NCBI RefSeq assembly: GCF_000021925.1
Contig: NC_011830.1
Coordinates: 2,380,501-2,444,500, forward strand
Direction: 5' to 3'
Source: Desulfitobacterium hafniense DCB-2
GTDB lineage: Bacteria; Bacillota; Desulfitobacteriia; Desulfitobacteriales; Desulfitobacteriaceae
Length of the DNA: 64,000 nt
Positions 26,241 through 33,921 of this stretch are shown here, one piece after another. Both the position numbers and the translations under genes were made by a program. How positions within the stretch are numbered: the first letter of the stretch is position 1; each line of letters opens with the position of its first letter. The notes under the pieces were generated by a model. The model was not told where the DNA came from, searched no databases, and saw only the letters and a program-made list of their open reading frames with translations.

Positions 26241-27065
26241 ATGAAAAAGAAGCTTTCCCTGTATAGTCTGTTCGATGTTTTGACTGCTGCTGTGACACTG
26301 AGTGTTGTTGCCTTTATTTCTGCGGCAATCTTGTCTATCCTTATTAAAGGCTTCCCATACCTTGGGGAAGCCTTTTTCTCAGAAGAAGTGAGGTTTGCAG
26401 TGAAATTAAGCCTGTATACAGCCAGCATCTCGACTTTTGTTTGCTTTGTGCTTGCTGTGCCCACCGCGTACTCACTGACGAGGGGCTCCTTTCCCTTTAA
26501 GAAAATAGCCCAGATTATTATTGAGCTGCCTTTATCCATGCCCTATTTGGTTCTGGGCTTGTGTCTGCTGCTCATCTTTTCCTCGGAATTCGGCAAAGCA
26601 CTGAGAGATATGGGTTTCAGGGTGGTATTTGATAAGAACGGGATCATTATGGCACAGATCATCGTCAATCTGCCCTATATGATCCGTTTGCTCAAGACAG
26701 CCTTTGCAGAACTGGATGAACGGCTGGAGATCATTGCCGGAATGCTGGGTGCTTCCCGATGGCAAAGATTTGTGACGATTACCTTGCCGCTGGCCCGCAA
26801 TGCGGTGATCTCCGCCATGATTCTGGTCTGGTCCAGGGGCCTTGGCGAATTCGGTGCCACCTTAATGGTGGTCGGCGCGACCAGAATGAAGACGGAAACC
26901 CTGCCGGCCAGCATCTATCTGAATATGGCCACAGGGGATATCGGAGCGGCGATGGCTTCCGCCATCATCATCCTGCTCATTTCTTTTGTATCGCTTTTTG
27001 CAACAAGCCGCTTGGAGAGGAAAAACCTTCAGGCAAGCCGGATGAAGGACGTGTATTGGCAGTGA
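26241..27065 (+). CDS. Molybdate/tungstate ABC permease, ModB/TupB-like
   Basis: A 274-residue type I importer permease with six or so membrane helices and the EAA coupling loop (AGMLGASRWQRFVTITLPLARNAVI). The segment SRGLGEFGATLMVVGATR is typical of ModB/CysT-type oxyanion permeases. It starts 17 bases after modA and overlaps the ATPase start by 4 bases (GTGA). Confidence 0.88.
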   Translation: MKKKLSLYSLFDVLTAAVTLSVVAFISAAILSILIKGFPYLGEAFFSEEVRFAVKLSLYTASISTFVCFVLAVPTAYSLTRGSFPFKKIAQIIIELPLSMPYLVLGLCLLLIFSSEFGKALRDMGFRVVFDKNGIIMAQIIVNLPYMIRLLKTAFAELDERLEIIAGMLGASRWQRFVTITLPLARNAVISAMILVWSRGLGEFGATLMVVGATRMKTETLPASIYLNMATGDIGAAMASAIIILLISFVSLFATSRLERKNLQASRMKDVYWQ

Positions 27066-27781
27066 ACCCACTTGTTGAAATCAGGGACTACTCCCTTGAA
27101 TTAGGAAAATTTAAATTGCAGCCCATCAATTTGATGATCCACGAAAGGGAAATTTTCGGAGTCTTAGGGAAAACCGGCTCAGGAAAAACCGTGCTTCTGG
27201 AATCCATAGCAGGTTTTTATCGGGGCCGCTCCGGACAGATATATATTCAGGGTCAGGATATCGCCGAAGTGCCGCTGGAGAAAAGGGGCATTGGTTTCGT
27301 GTACCAGGATTTTGGCTTATTTCCCCACATGACGGTAGCCGATAATATCGGGTATGGGTTGAGAATGCAAAAGAAGGAAAAACAGACCATCAAGGATGAG
27401 GTAAATCGGATGGCGGAAATTCTCGCCATCAGCTCGATTCTGAAACAGTACCCCGGAACCCTAAGCGGCGGGGAACGGCAAAGGACGGCTATCGCCAGGG
27501 CCCTTATCCTGAACCCCAGGATTCTCTTGCTGGATGAGCCCTTTTCTTCCCTGGACCCGGCTACCAAGGAAACCATGTACCGGCAGGTGAAAGAAATCCA
27601 CCGGCTTTTTGGCTGTACCATTCTCTTTGTAACCCATGACTTTAAGGAAGCCCAGAGCATGGCGGACCGGATCGGAATCATGATCAAAGGGGAATTGAAA
27701 CGTATCCGCCGGAGCACGGAACTCTTTGTCCAGGACAGCGATGAGGAAGTCAATCGGTTTTTGGGGCTGAACAGAGAATAA
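27062..27781 (+). CDS. Molybdate/tungstate ABC ATPase, ModC-like (no TOBE domain)
   Basis: A 239-residue ATPase. Walker A GKTGSGKTVL, Q-loop YQDFGLFPHM, signature LSGGERQR, Walker B ILLLDEPFSSLD and H-loop THDF are intact. The C-terminal TOBE/MOP domain of classical ModC is absent, as in TupC/WtpC-type tungstate ATPases. The GTG at 27062, overlapping the permease stop, is the real start; the longer in-frame extension upstream is the permease in another frame. Confidence 0.9.
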   Translation: MNPLVEIRDYSLELGKFKLQPINLMIHEREIFGVLGKTGSGKTVLLESIAGFYRGRSGQIYIQGQDIAEVPLEKRGIGFVYQDFGLFPHMTVADNIGYGLRMQKKEKQTIKDEVNRMAEILAISSILKQYPGTLSGGERQRTAIARALILNPRILLLDEPFSSLDPATKETMYRQVKEIHRLFGCTILFVTHDFKEAQSMADRIGIMIKGELKRIRRSTELFVQDSDEEVNRFLGLNRE

Positions 27782-27806
27782 ATCATTATTATGAGGAGGT
27801 TTCACT

Positions 27807-28664
27807 ATGCTGTACTTAACTCGTGATGAAATAGACCGTTGGCTCAAGGAAGATGTTCCTTATATTGACCTGACCAGCTGGACCTTGGGAATCAGGGAAC
27901 AGCAGGGGAGCATCGCGTATTTTACCAGGGAAGAGGCCGTGGTGTGCGGAACTGAGGAAGTCAGGCAGATTTTCGATCATTTGCATATCGAGACGGACCG
28001 CTTCATCCCCTCCGGTCAGCAGGTCAAACAAGGGGAAGTGTTGATCTCCGGGAAAGGAAGAGCCGAGGATCTGAATATGGCCTGGAAGGTGGGGCAAAAC
28101 ATTTTGGATCATTGCTCAGGAATCGCCACCAAGACACGAAGAATGGTGGATGATGCGAAAAGCATTAACCCCAAGGTAGCTGTTCTGACCACCCGCAAAG
28201 GATTTCCCGGTACCAAAGCCCTGACCACCAAGTCCATCATGGTTGGCGGCGCTCTGCCCCACAGACTGGGTATTTCCGAAACGATCCTGATTTTCAAGCA
28301 GCATATGAATATGATCGGTGGGTTTGAAGCTTTGCTGAAAAAGCTGCCGGAGATCAAAGGAGAATGCTGCGAAAAGAAGATCATCGTGGAGGCCGGGTCA
28401 CTGGAACAAACAGTCAGCCTTTGCCAGGCCGGTGTGGACGGGATCCAGTTCGATAAACTAAAGAGCGAAGAGCTTAAAAATGCGGTGAAGTATTTGCGAG
28501 CGGAATTTCCCCACGTGGTTGCTTTGGCTGCCGGCGGCATCAATGAAGCCAATGTCAGGGACTATGCGGAAACCGGGGTGGACGGCATCGTCACAACCAG
28601 TCTCTTCAGTGCCAAGCCCCTGGATATCGGGGTGAAAATAGAGCCGATACAGATACATTTATAA
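27807..28664 (+). CDS. modD: ModD, quinolinate phosphoribosyltransferase-like molybdenum transport protein
   Basis: A 285-residue protein of the nicotinate-nucleotide pyrophosphorylase fold: EDVPYIDLTSWTLGI, then HCSGIATKTRRMVDDAK, TTRKGFPGTKALTTKSIMVGGALPHRLGIS and ALAAGGINEANVRDYAETGVDGIVTTS (described as separate motifs). ModD proteins are fused to or encoded with Mo transporters; their reaction is not settled. This copy closes the Mo/W operon, 25 bases after the ATPase, with AGGAGG upstream and a terminator after it. Confidence 0.9.
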   Translation: MLYLTRDEIDRWLKEDVPYIDLTSWTLGIREQQGSIAYFTREEAVVCGTEEVRQIFDHLHIETDRFIPSGQQVKQGEVLISGKGRAEDLNMAWKVGQNILDHCSGIATKTRRMVDDAKSINPKVAVLTTRKGFPGTKALTTKSIMVGGALPHRLGISETILIFKQHMNMIGGFEALLKKLPEIKGECCEKKIIVEAGSLEQTVSLCQAGVDGIQFDKLKSEELKNAVKYLRAEFPHVVALAAGGINEANVRDYAETGVDGIVTTSLFSAKPLDIGVKIEPIQIHL

Positions 28665-28738
28665 ACCATTAAGCCTTTAAAAAGTAATGCATCGGCAGTA
28701 TAATGTGAGGCCGAAAAAAGAATTTTTAAAGGTATAAA

Positions 28739-28774
28739 GAAGTCGTTATCACAGTGGTGAGCGGCTTCTTTTGC
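28739..28774 (+). terminator. Terminator of the molybdate/tungstate operon
   Basis: GAAGTCGTT...AGCGGCTTC stem with a small bulge, followed by TTTTGCTT. It also marks the gap to the convergent histidine kinase. Confidence 0.65.
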
Positions 28775-28827
28775 TTAAAGAAGCGGCCTATATTTCACGA
28801 TAAAAGTGGAATAAGGCCGCTTCATAT

Positions 28828-30312
28828 TTACCCTTTGTGAACTTCCCCTTCCGGGACCATGGGCAGAACGATGGAGATCCGGGTGCCGACTTCCAGCCGG
28901 CTGAGAACTTCCAGGTGCCCGCCGTGCCGTTCCGTAATCCACTTGGCAATGGCCAGGCCCAGCCCTGAGCCGCCGGTGGCCCGGGTGCGGGACTCATCGG
29001 TGCGGAAGAACCGATCGAAAATCAAAGGAACCGCTTCCGGTTCAATGCCGATTCCTTCGTCCTGAACCGTGAGGCGGGCCAAGTTATCCTTGCTGGAAAC
29101 AGAGAGGGTGATCTGCTTTCCGGCAGGGGTATATTTCATAGCATTGTCCATGAGGATCCGGGTGGCTTGCTTAATCAGGCCTTTATCTCCCTTGATATAA
29201 ACGGGAGTAAGTATGGTGGAGTATTCGTGCCCCCCATCGATCATTTGGGTTTCCCGCAGAATCTCCTGGGCAAGAGCGGATAATTCAAAGGACTCGATTT
29301 GCAGAGCCATAGTATTGTTGTCCCCCCGGGCGAGAAACAAGAGCTGTTCCACCAGGGTCTTCATATGGGCAGTCTCATTTTTGATGGCATCGATGGATTC
29401 CTGGAGCGTTTTTTCATCCTTTTTACCCCAGCGGTCCAGCAGATTGGCATAGCCTTGAATCACGGAGATCGGGGTCCTGAGTTCATGGGAGGCATCGGAG
29501 ACAAAACGCGCCTGAGAGCGGTAGGATTCGTTAATACGGTCCAGCATACCGTTGATAGCAGCGGCCAGGCTTTGCAGCTCGCTCTGGGTTTCGTCCACGG
29601 AAATGCGCGTATCCAGATGTGTGGCATTGATATCATCCAGTTTGCCCGCCAAATCCTTGAGCTGTTCCGGTGAGAAAATCCCTTCATGACTTAAATTCCG
29701 GGCAGTTTCGGCCAATTGCTCAATAGGCTGGAGTGTACGGCGGATGACCCTGGCACCGGAAGCAATGCTTCTGAGCAAGGTGATCCCTTCGATCAAGAGC
29801 ATAATCCCGAACATGGCCGCTAAGATCCTGATCGTCTGCACAGGGCGGTAGGAGAGAAGGTAAAAACTGTCGTCCATGGGCAGGGCCACATTATAGCTTA
29901 CCTGCTGAATTCGTCCCCAAATCCCCAGACCTTCTCCCCGGGGCGGCAGGTCAATACTCCTGATCTGCTGAGCGGTCAAAGAGGGAAGGTAAGCCTGTAT
30001 CCCGGAAGGAATGCGGAATCCCTCCGGTTCTGCGGCACTATGCTCAATACGAATTGGGGTAAGCTCAAGCCAATCGTCCACCTCCAGAGGGGGCGGCGGT
30101 CCTGCCTGAGTCAGCTTTTCAGCAACTGTTCCTGCGGTCTGTTCAGCATGGACAAACAGCCCGACTGCGGATATAAGAATAAGACAGATGTTCAGATTTA
30201 TAAATATCCAAAACAACCGGAAGAAGAGCTTGATATTCAGTTTCCAGACGATGGAAAACCGCATTTTGTTACGAATGCGGCCAGGAGGACGGGTTGGGGA
30301 TTTATTGGTCAT
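28828..30312 (-). CDS. Sensor histidine kinase
   Basis: A 494-residue membrane kinase. TM1 is at about 30-50 (FWIFINLNICLILISAVGLF) and TM2 at about 160-185 (IRILAAMFGIMLLIEGITLL), with an extracytoplasmic sensor of about 110 residues between. Then HAMP (LQPIEQLAETARNLS), the H-box SDASHELRTPISVIQG (His about 273), N-box DNAMKYTPAG and G-boxes DEGIGIEPE and GGSGLGLAI. All catalytic motifs are intact. The gene overlaps the response-regulator stop by 11 bases. With the DUF4342 gene first, the three form an operon. The signal is unknown. Confidence 0.93.
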   Translation of the reverse strand: MTNKSPTRPPGRIRNKMRFSIVWKLNIKLFFRLFWIFINLNICLILISAVGLFVHAEQTAGTVAEKLTQAGPPPPLEVDDWLELTPIRIEHSAAEPEGFRIPSGIQAYLPSLTAQQIRSIDLPPRGEGLGIWGRIQQVSYNVALPMDDSFYLLSYRPVQTIRILAAMFGIMLLIEGITLLRSIASGARVIRRTLQPIEQLAETARNLSHEGIFSPEQLKDLAGKLDDINATHLDTRISVDETQSELQSLAAAINGMLDRINESYRSQARFVSDASHELRTPISVIQGYANLLDRWGKKDEKTLQESIDAIKNETAHMKTLVEQLLFLARGDNNTMALQIESFELSALAQEILRETQMIDGGHEYSTILTPVYIKGDKGLIKQATRILMDNAMKYTPAGKQITLSVSSKDNLARLTVQDEGIGIEPEAVPLIFDRFFRTDESRTRATGGSGLGLAIAKWITERHGGHLEVLSRLEVGTRISIVLPMVPEGEVHKG

Positions 30313-30982
30313 CTTTAATCACATATCCTACTCCTCTGACGGTGTGAATAAATTTAACATTGAACACTTCGTCAATTTTTCCGCGGAGAAAGCGTATGTA
30401 GACATCCACAGCATTGGTGTCTCCTGCAAAATCAAAGCCCCAGACATTTTCCAGAAGGGATTCCCGGGAGAGGACGATTCCTTTGTTTTTCAGGAGAAAG
30501 TGCAAGAGGTCGAATTCCCGTTTGGTTAAATCAACGGGCTTGCCTCTCATGGTCACGGTGCGGCGGTCGGCATCGAGTTCCAGACCGGAAGCAGAGAGAA
30601 CCTCTGTAGAGGATAGGGGGGCCGTGTTTCTCAGAGCGTTGCGGATCCGGGCCAGAAGTTCCTCGATGGCAAAGGGTTTGGTGATATAATCATTGGCCCC
30701 GCTGTCCAGGCCGGAGACCTTATCCATGACACTGTCCCGGGCCGTAAGCATGATGATGGGGACGGCAGAGGTCCGGCGGATTCTCCGCAGAACCTCCGTA
30801 CCGTTTAATTTAGGCAGCATGACATCAAGCAGGATTAAGTCAAACCGGCCGGTTTCCGCCAGCTCAAGCCCTGTTCGGCCATCAAAGGCCTTGGTTACAG
30901 TATACCCTTCATAACCAAGCTCAAGCTCTACAAAGCGGGCAATTTTTTCTTCATCCTCAATAATCAGGATAGTTTGGCTCAA
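30302..30982 (-). CDS. OmpR/PhoB family response regulator
   Basis: A 226-residue regulator. Receiver with EDEE acidic pair, phospho-Asp in LILLDVMLP, Thr in IMLTARD and Lys in ITKPF; C-terminal winged HTH (LTKREFDLLHFLLKNKG, VDVYIRFLRGKID, VRGVGYVI). A TTG at 30982 with AAGGGTGG eight bases upstream gives the normal N-terminus SQTILIIEDEE; an upstream TTG at 31003 is less likely. It pairs with the histidine kinase next to it. Confidence 0.92.
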   Translation of the reverse strand: MSQTILIIEDEEKIARFVELELGYEGYTVTKAFDGRTGLELAETGRFDLILLDVMLPKLNGTEVLRRIRRTSAVPIIMLTARDSVMDKVSGLDSGANDYITKPFAIEELLARIRNALRNTAPLSSTEVLSASGLELDADRRTVTMRGKPVDLTKREFDLLHFLLKNKGIVLSRESLLENVWGFDFAGDTNAVDVYIRFLRGKIDEVFNVKFIHTVRGVGYVIKDDQ

Positions 30983-31008
30983 GGGAAGTCCCACCCTTTT
31001 CAAAAATA

Positions 31009-31560
31009 TTATTTATCCATGGACTTTTTGAGGTTTTCAGCGGCATCGGCTGCGCTGTCCATGGCATCATTGATGGTGGTGCCTTTAATATCAGTTCCCA
31101 CAAAACGATAACGGAAGCCGAAGAACAACCCGATCACCATCAGGGGAATGGTCACCCAAAAGGCGAAGATCAGAAGCAGGACCAGAGCTGTAATGGGAAC
31201 TGAGCCCTTCACTTCCTCACCGTGGAGCACTTCGAAGGAATTCGCGTTGCCCTTGCGCAGAAGTTTTACGAAAAGCTTCCAGGCGTCCTTGCAGAAAGAA
31301 AGGAAAGGATTCTCCTTGTCGCTGCCATGATTCTGGTGTTTCCAATCCTTGGCCTGATAGGAGACCACATGGGCATCGACGGTTTTTTCACTGTTGTAAT
31401 AACCACCGCCGGCAGGGGCGTGGATTTTGCCCTGCTTTTCCAGATAGATGATGGCGTCCAGCAGATCACCGTTAGCGGCATCCAGAGCAGCTTTAGCCTC
31501 TTCAAAAGTTATATTGCCCATTGAGCATAGTTTTTCTACTTTTTCTAAAAGTGTCATCAT
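31009..31560 (-). CDS. DUF4342 / UBA-like domain membrane protein
   Basis: A 183-residue protein. The N-terminus has a UBA/TS-N-like helical domain (LLEKVEKLCSMGNITFEEAKAALDAANGDLLDAIIYLEK in pieces: about 4-42). A membrane hairpin follows at about 120-150 (VPITALVLLLIFAFWVTIPLMVIGLFFGF), then a short polar tail. DUF4342 proteins are often encoded with two-component systems in Clostridia, exactly as here; the role is unknown, perhaps as a membrane sensor or target. AAGGAGG precedes the double ATG start. Confidence 0.82.
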   Translation of the reverse strand: MMTLLEKVEKLCSMGNITFEEAKAALDAANGDLLDAIIYLEKQGKIHAPAGGGYYNSEKTVDAHVVSYQAKDWKHQNHGSDKENPFLSFCKDAWKLFVKLLRKGNANSFEVLHGEEVKGSVPITALVLLLIFAFWVTIPLMVIGLFFGFRYRFVGTDIKGTTINDAMDSAADAAENLKKSMDK

Positions 31561-31965
31561 GGGTTCCTCCTTGTTTTTTGGTATTTCAACTGGCTATGTT
31601 TGAATTCTAACCCAAAAAACTTTAAGGATCGTTTGCTGAAAATTAAAATGGGATTAAAAAACGGTGAAAGTAAAATAAAGTATATTTCAGGCTTTTCAAG
31701 GGTTTAATTGCTTGTAAAAAGTCTAATTTTCTGTGCGTAATATACGCGTAATAAACCCATAATATACAAATTTCAGATTAAGTCAATGGCTCGCGTTATC
31801 GTTCTGAACGCCAGGGAATCTATAATTAAGATAGGATGATCGCTCAGAAAATGATTAGGCCACGAAATCAGACATAATGAAAAAGCCAATAAAGTATCGT
31901 AAACAGGAAACATAAAAAGTATTTTACAAAAACGATCAATAGTGATATTCTCGTTCAAAATGTGG

Positions 31966-31971
31966 TATACT
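31966..31971 (+). promoter_or_regulatory. Extended -10 promoter of the antisense RNA
   Basis: TGG-TATACT at 31963-31971 would start a plus-strand RNA near 31978. The remaining gap 31561-31960 is AT-rich and I see no gene in it; it includes a small dyad GCGTT...AACGC near 31794. Confidence 0.45.
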
Positions 31972-32080
31972 GGAATCAAACAGGAGTCATGGGCAAACAT
32001 GACTCCTGGCAACAGCCGCTTGAAGTGTGGTCGGCTAAAGGTCAAACGGATAGACCGCGAACCTTTGCAGTTGTGGCGGT

Positions 32081-32164
32081 CTATTTCCGTTTATCGGAGG
32101 TAAGTAATAAAGCGACTAATGTTCCAAAAGAAATCATTAGTATTAAAGCCTCATACACTTCCAC
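32081..32164 (-). CDS. Hol_Tox-type small hydrophobic toxin of a type I toxin-antitoxin system
   Basis: A 27-residue peptide starting at GTG 32164: MEVYEALILMISFGTLVALL, then a short tail LTSDKRK. The pattern (x)VYEALxLMIxFGTLVxLL plus a charged tail is that of the putative holin-like toxin family, single-helix membrane peptides produced from type I loci. AAAGGAGGTGA precedes the start at ideal distance but lies inside a hairpin. An extended -10 (TGC-TATAAT, 32234-32226 on the minus strand) should begin the mRNA near 32219, and a hairpin at 32090-32046 can end it. Expression would insert the peptide into the membrane and depolarise it (family knowledge). Confidence 0.75.
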   Translation of the reverse strand: MEVYEALILMISFGTLVALLLTSDKRK

Positions 32165-32192
32165 GGCATCACCTCCTTTGCGGAGGAATGCC
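32165..32192 (-). promoter_or_regulatory. Hairpin hiding the toxin ribosome-binding site
   Basis: On the minus strand GGCAT-T-CCTCC-GCAAA-GGAGG-TG-ATGCC folds so that the whole GGAGG Shine-Dalgarno is paired, directly before the GTG. Sequestered ribosome-binding sites are usual in type I toxin mRNAs. Confidence 0.7.
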
Positions 32193-32340
32193 GACCGCCC
32201 TGCAAGCCTTTTCTGTTACAGAATAATTATAGCATACAAGCACTCCATCGGAGTGCTTTTTCTTATGTCAAAATGAGAACCATGAAAACACCGTAACTCT
32301 CTGTCAGCACTATGCACGCGCTGAAACCAGAGGGCAGAAG

Positions 32341-32982
32341 TTAAAAATCTTTTACCGTCTTGATTCTTTCCAGATCAGAGCTGCAAAGAACATCAAGATT
32401 GCGGAATAGTTTCTTCGCCGGCCAATCCCACCATTTCAAATCCAGCAGATAGTTTATCAGATCGTCGTTGAACCGCTTTTTGATGAGCTTGCCTGGATTC
32501 CCGCCGGCGATATGGTAAGGGGGAACATCTTTTACCACGACGGTGTTGGCCGCGATAACAGCGCCGTCGCCGATATGTACGCCGGGCATGACCGTAACAT
32601 TCTGTCCAATCCAGATATCATTGCCCACTACCGTTTCCCCCTTAAAGGGCAAGTCTGCCAAAGAAGGCATTGCGATCTCCCAGCCGTTGCCCATGATGTT
32701 AAAAGGATAGGTAGTGACGGAAGACATCCGGTGGTTTGCCCCGTTCATGACAAATTCTATTCCTTTGGCAATAGCACAGAATTTGCCGATGATCAGCTTA
32801 TCTCCCAAAAACTCATAGTGATGTGTCACATGGTCTTCGAACTTTTCCGGCCCCTGATCATCATCATAATAGGTATAATCCCCCACCATGATATTGGGAC
32901 GGGTAATGATATTTTTGATATAGCAAAGGCTTTTAATAGCTTCGTTGGGATAGATGGCATTGGGATCAGGGCCATAACGCAT
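32341..32982 (-). CDS. Vat-type xenobiotic acetyltransferase (streptogramin A acetyltransferase family)
   Basis: A 213-residue left-handed beta-helix acetyltransferase. It has the N-terminal GPDPNAIYP, the loop DDDQGPEKFEDHVTHHYEF, the catalytic-His region FVMNGANHRMSSVTTYPF, and hexapeptide repeats ending VVGNDIWIGQNVTVMPGVHIGDGAVIAANTVV (in parts) before AGNP-like AGGNPGKLI. Length and motifs fit Vat/CatB-type enzymes that transfer acetyl from acetyl-CoA to streptogramin A or chloramphenicol. Drug specificity cannot be read. The ATG at 32982 with GAGGTGA upstream is chosen; an upstream in-frame start lacks a ribosome-binding site. Confidence 0.83.
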   Translation of the reverse strand: MRYGPDPNAIYPNEAIKSLCYIKNIITRPNIMVGDYTYYDDDQGPEKFEDHVTHHYEFLGDKLIIGKFCAIAKGIEFVMNGANHRMSSVTTYPFNIMGNGWEIAMPSLADLPFKGETVVGNDIWIGQNVTVMPGVHIGDGAVIAANTVVVKDVPPYHIAGGNPGKLIKKRFNDDLINYLLDLKWWDWPAKKLFRNLDVLCSSDLERIKTVKDF

Positions 32983-33210
32983 GCTTGTCACCTCGCATAA
33001 GAAAAGTAATATCGGATTCTCAAAAATCAGTGTACCATTTCTGCACAAAAAATGGAACTGCAACACCATCAGAACATCAACAGCTCAGAGTGAAAGGATA
33101 CAAAAGTATTGTCCTTTGTTGAGATAAACTTAAAAAATTTCATTTAATAAATATAAACGATATTAATTTAAAAAAATAAATAAATTACTGGAAATATCGC
33201 TTTGTCTAGT

Positions 33211-33225
33211 TTATAATTATTATAA
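33211..33225. promoter_or_regulatory. PerR box upstream of the rubredoxin/rubrerythrin operon
   Basis: TTATAATTATTATAA is a perfect 7-1-7 palindrome and an exact match to the PerR consensus TTATAATnATTATAA. It lies 24 bases before the start codon, in the promoter region of peroxide-defence genes. Confidence 0.75.
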
Positions 33226-33248
33226 AATAGCTGAAGGGGGTATAGAAT

Positions 33249-33914
33249 TTGAGAAAGCTTGCATGTTCTATATGCGGGTATATCTATGATGAAGCCGCCG
33301 GGGACCCTGAGAGAGGGATTGCTCCAGGCACCCTGTGGGCGGATGTACCTGAGGAAGAATGGGAATGTCCCCTATGTGGTGCAACGAAATCCGACTTCCA
33401 GGAGCAAAGCGGTGCTCCAACCGTTGTCCAGGAGTTAAGTGACGAGCATGATGGGGAGGATATGCGGGAGTTATCCTTCGGTGAACTGAGTGCTTTGTGC
33501 TCAAACCTGGCCAAAGGGTGTGAAAAGCAGTATCGGAATGAAGAAGTCGATCTGTTTAACCAATTAGCGGAGTACTACAACAGCAGGAACAGCCGGGCAG
33601 AAGAAGGCAGCTTGAAGGAGCTTCTGGCACTCATTGAAGAGGATTTGAATTCCGCCTATCCCCATGCCAATGGTGTTGCGGCCCGGGCTGCCGACCGGGG
33701 GGCCCTCAGGGCACTTGTCTGGGGAGAAAAAGTAACCAGAATCCTGAACTCCCTGCTCAATCGCTATGAGAAACAAGGAGAGGCCTTATTGGCAAACACC
33801 CATGTTTATGTTTGTGAAATTTGTGGTTTCGTCTACATAGGTGAGGAAGCACCTGCGATCTGTCCGGTGTGCAAAGTTCCCAGGAAAAAAATAACTGAGG
33901 TGAAAAGGGGGTAA
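33249..33914 (+). CDS. Double-rubredoxin-domain protein with helical linker
   Basis: A 221-residue protein. A full rubredoxin domain is N-terminal (1-52: CSICGYIYDEAAG...CPLCGATKSDF, four Cys for iron). A helical region of about 110 residues follows, and a short C-terminal rubredoxin-like knuckle has CEICGFVYIG...CPVCKVP. The helical part lacks the ExxH pairs of a di-iron centre, so it is not a rubrerythrin. It starts at TTG 33249 with GAAGGGGG upstream. It is likely an electron carrier for the rubrerythrin encoded 7 bases downstream, and sits behind a PerR box. Confidence 0.85.
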   Translation: MRKLACSICGYIYDEAAGDPERGIAPGTLWADVPEEEWECPLCGATKSDFQEQSGAPTVVQELSDEHDGEDMRELSFGELSALCSNLAKGCEKQYRNEEVDLFNQLAEYYNSRNSRAEEGSLKELLALIEEDLNSAYPHANGVAARAADRGALRALVWGEKVTRILNSLLNRYEKQGEALLANTHVYVCEICGFVYIGEEAPAICPVCKVPRKKITEVKRG

Positions 33915-33921
33915 GCAAGCT

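Larger units (their letters stand above)
31978..32264 (+). ncRNA. Candidate antisense antitoxin RNA
   Basis: A plus-strand transcript from about 31978 would begin with the hairpin CAGGAGTCATG/CATGACTCCTG (31981-32008), then carry the hairpin ACGGA-TAGACCGC/GCGGTCTA-TTCCGT (32046-32090). It could stop there or run to the clear terminator AAGCACTCC-ATC-GGAGTGCTT-TTT (32238-32264). Either form overlaps the toxin mRNA in antisense. Ends are predicted only. Confidence 0.5.

Noticed and set aside
31773..32045. Minus-strand ORF of 90 codons upstream of the antisense RNA
   Set aside because: No ribosome-binding site, odd composition, no recognisable fold, and it overlaps the toxin-antitoxin RNA promoter.
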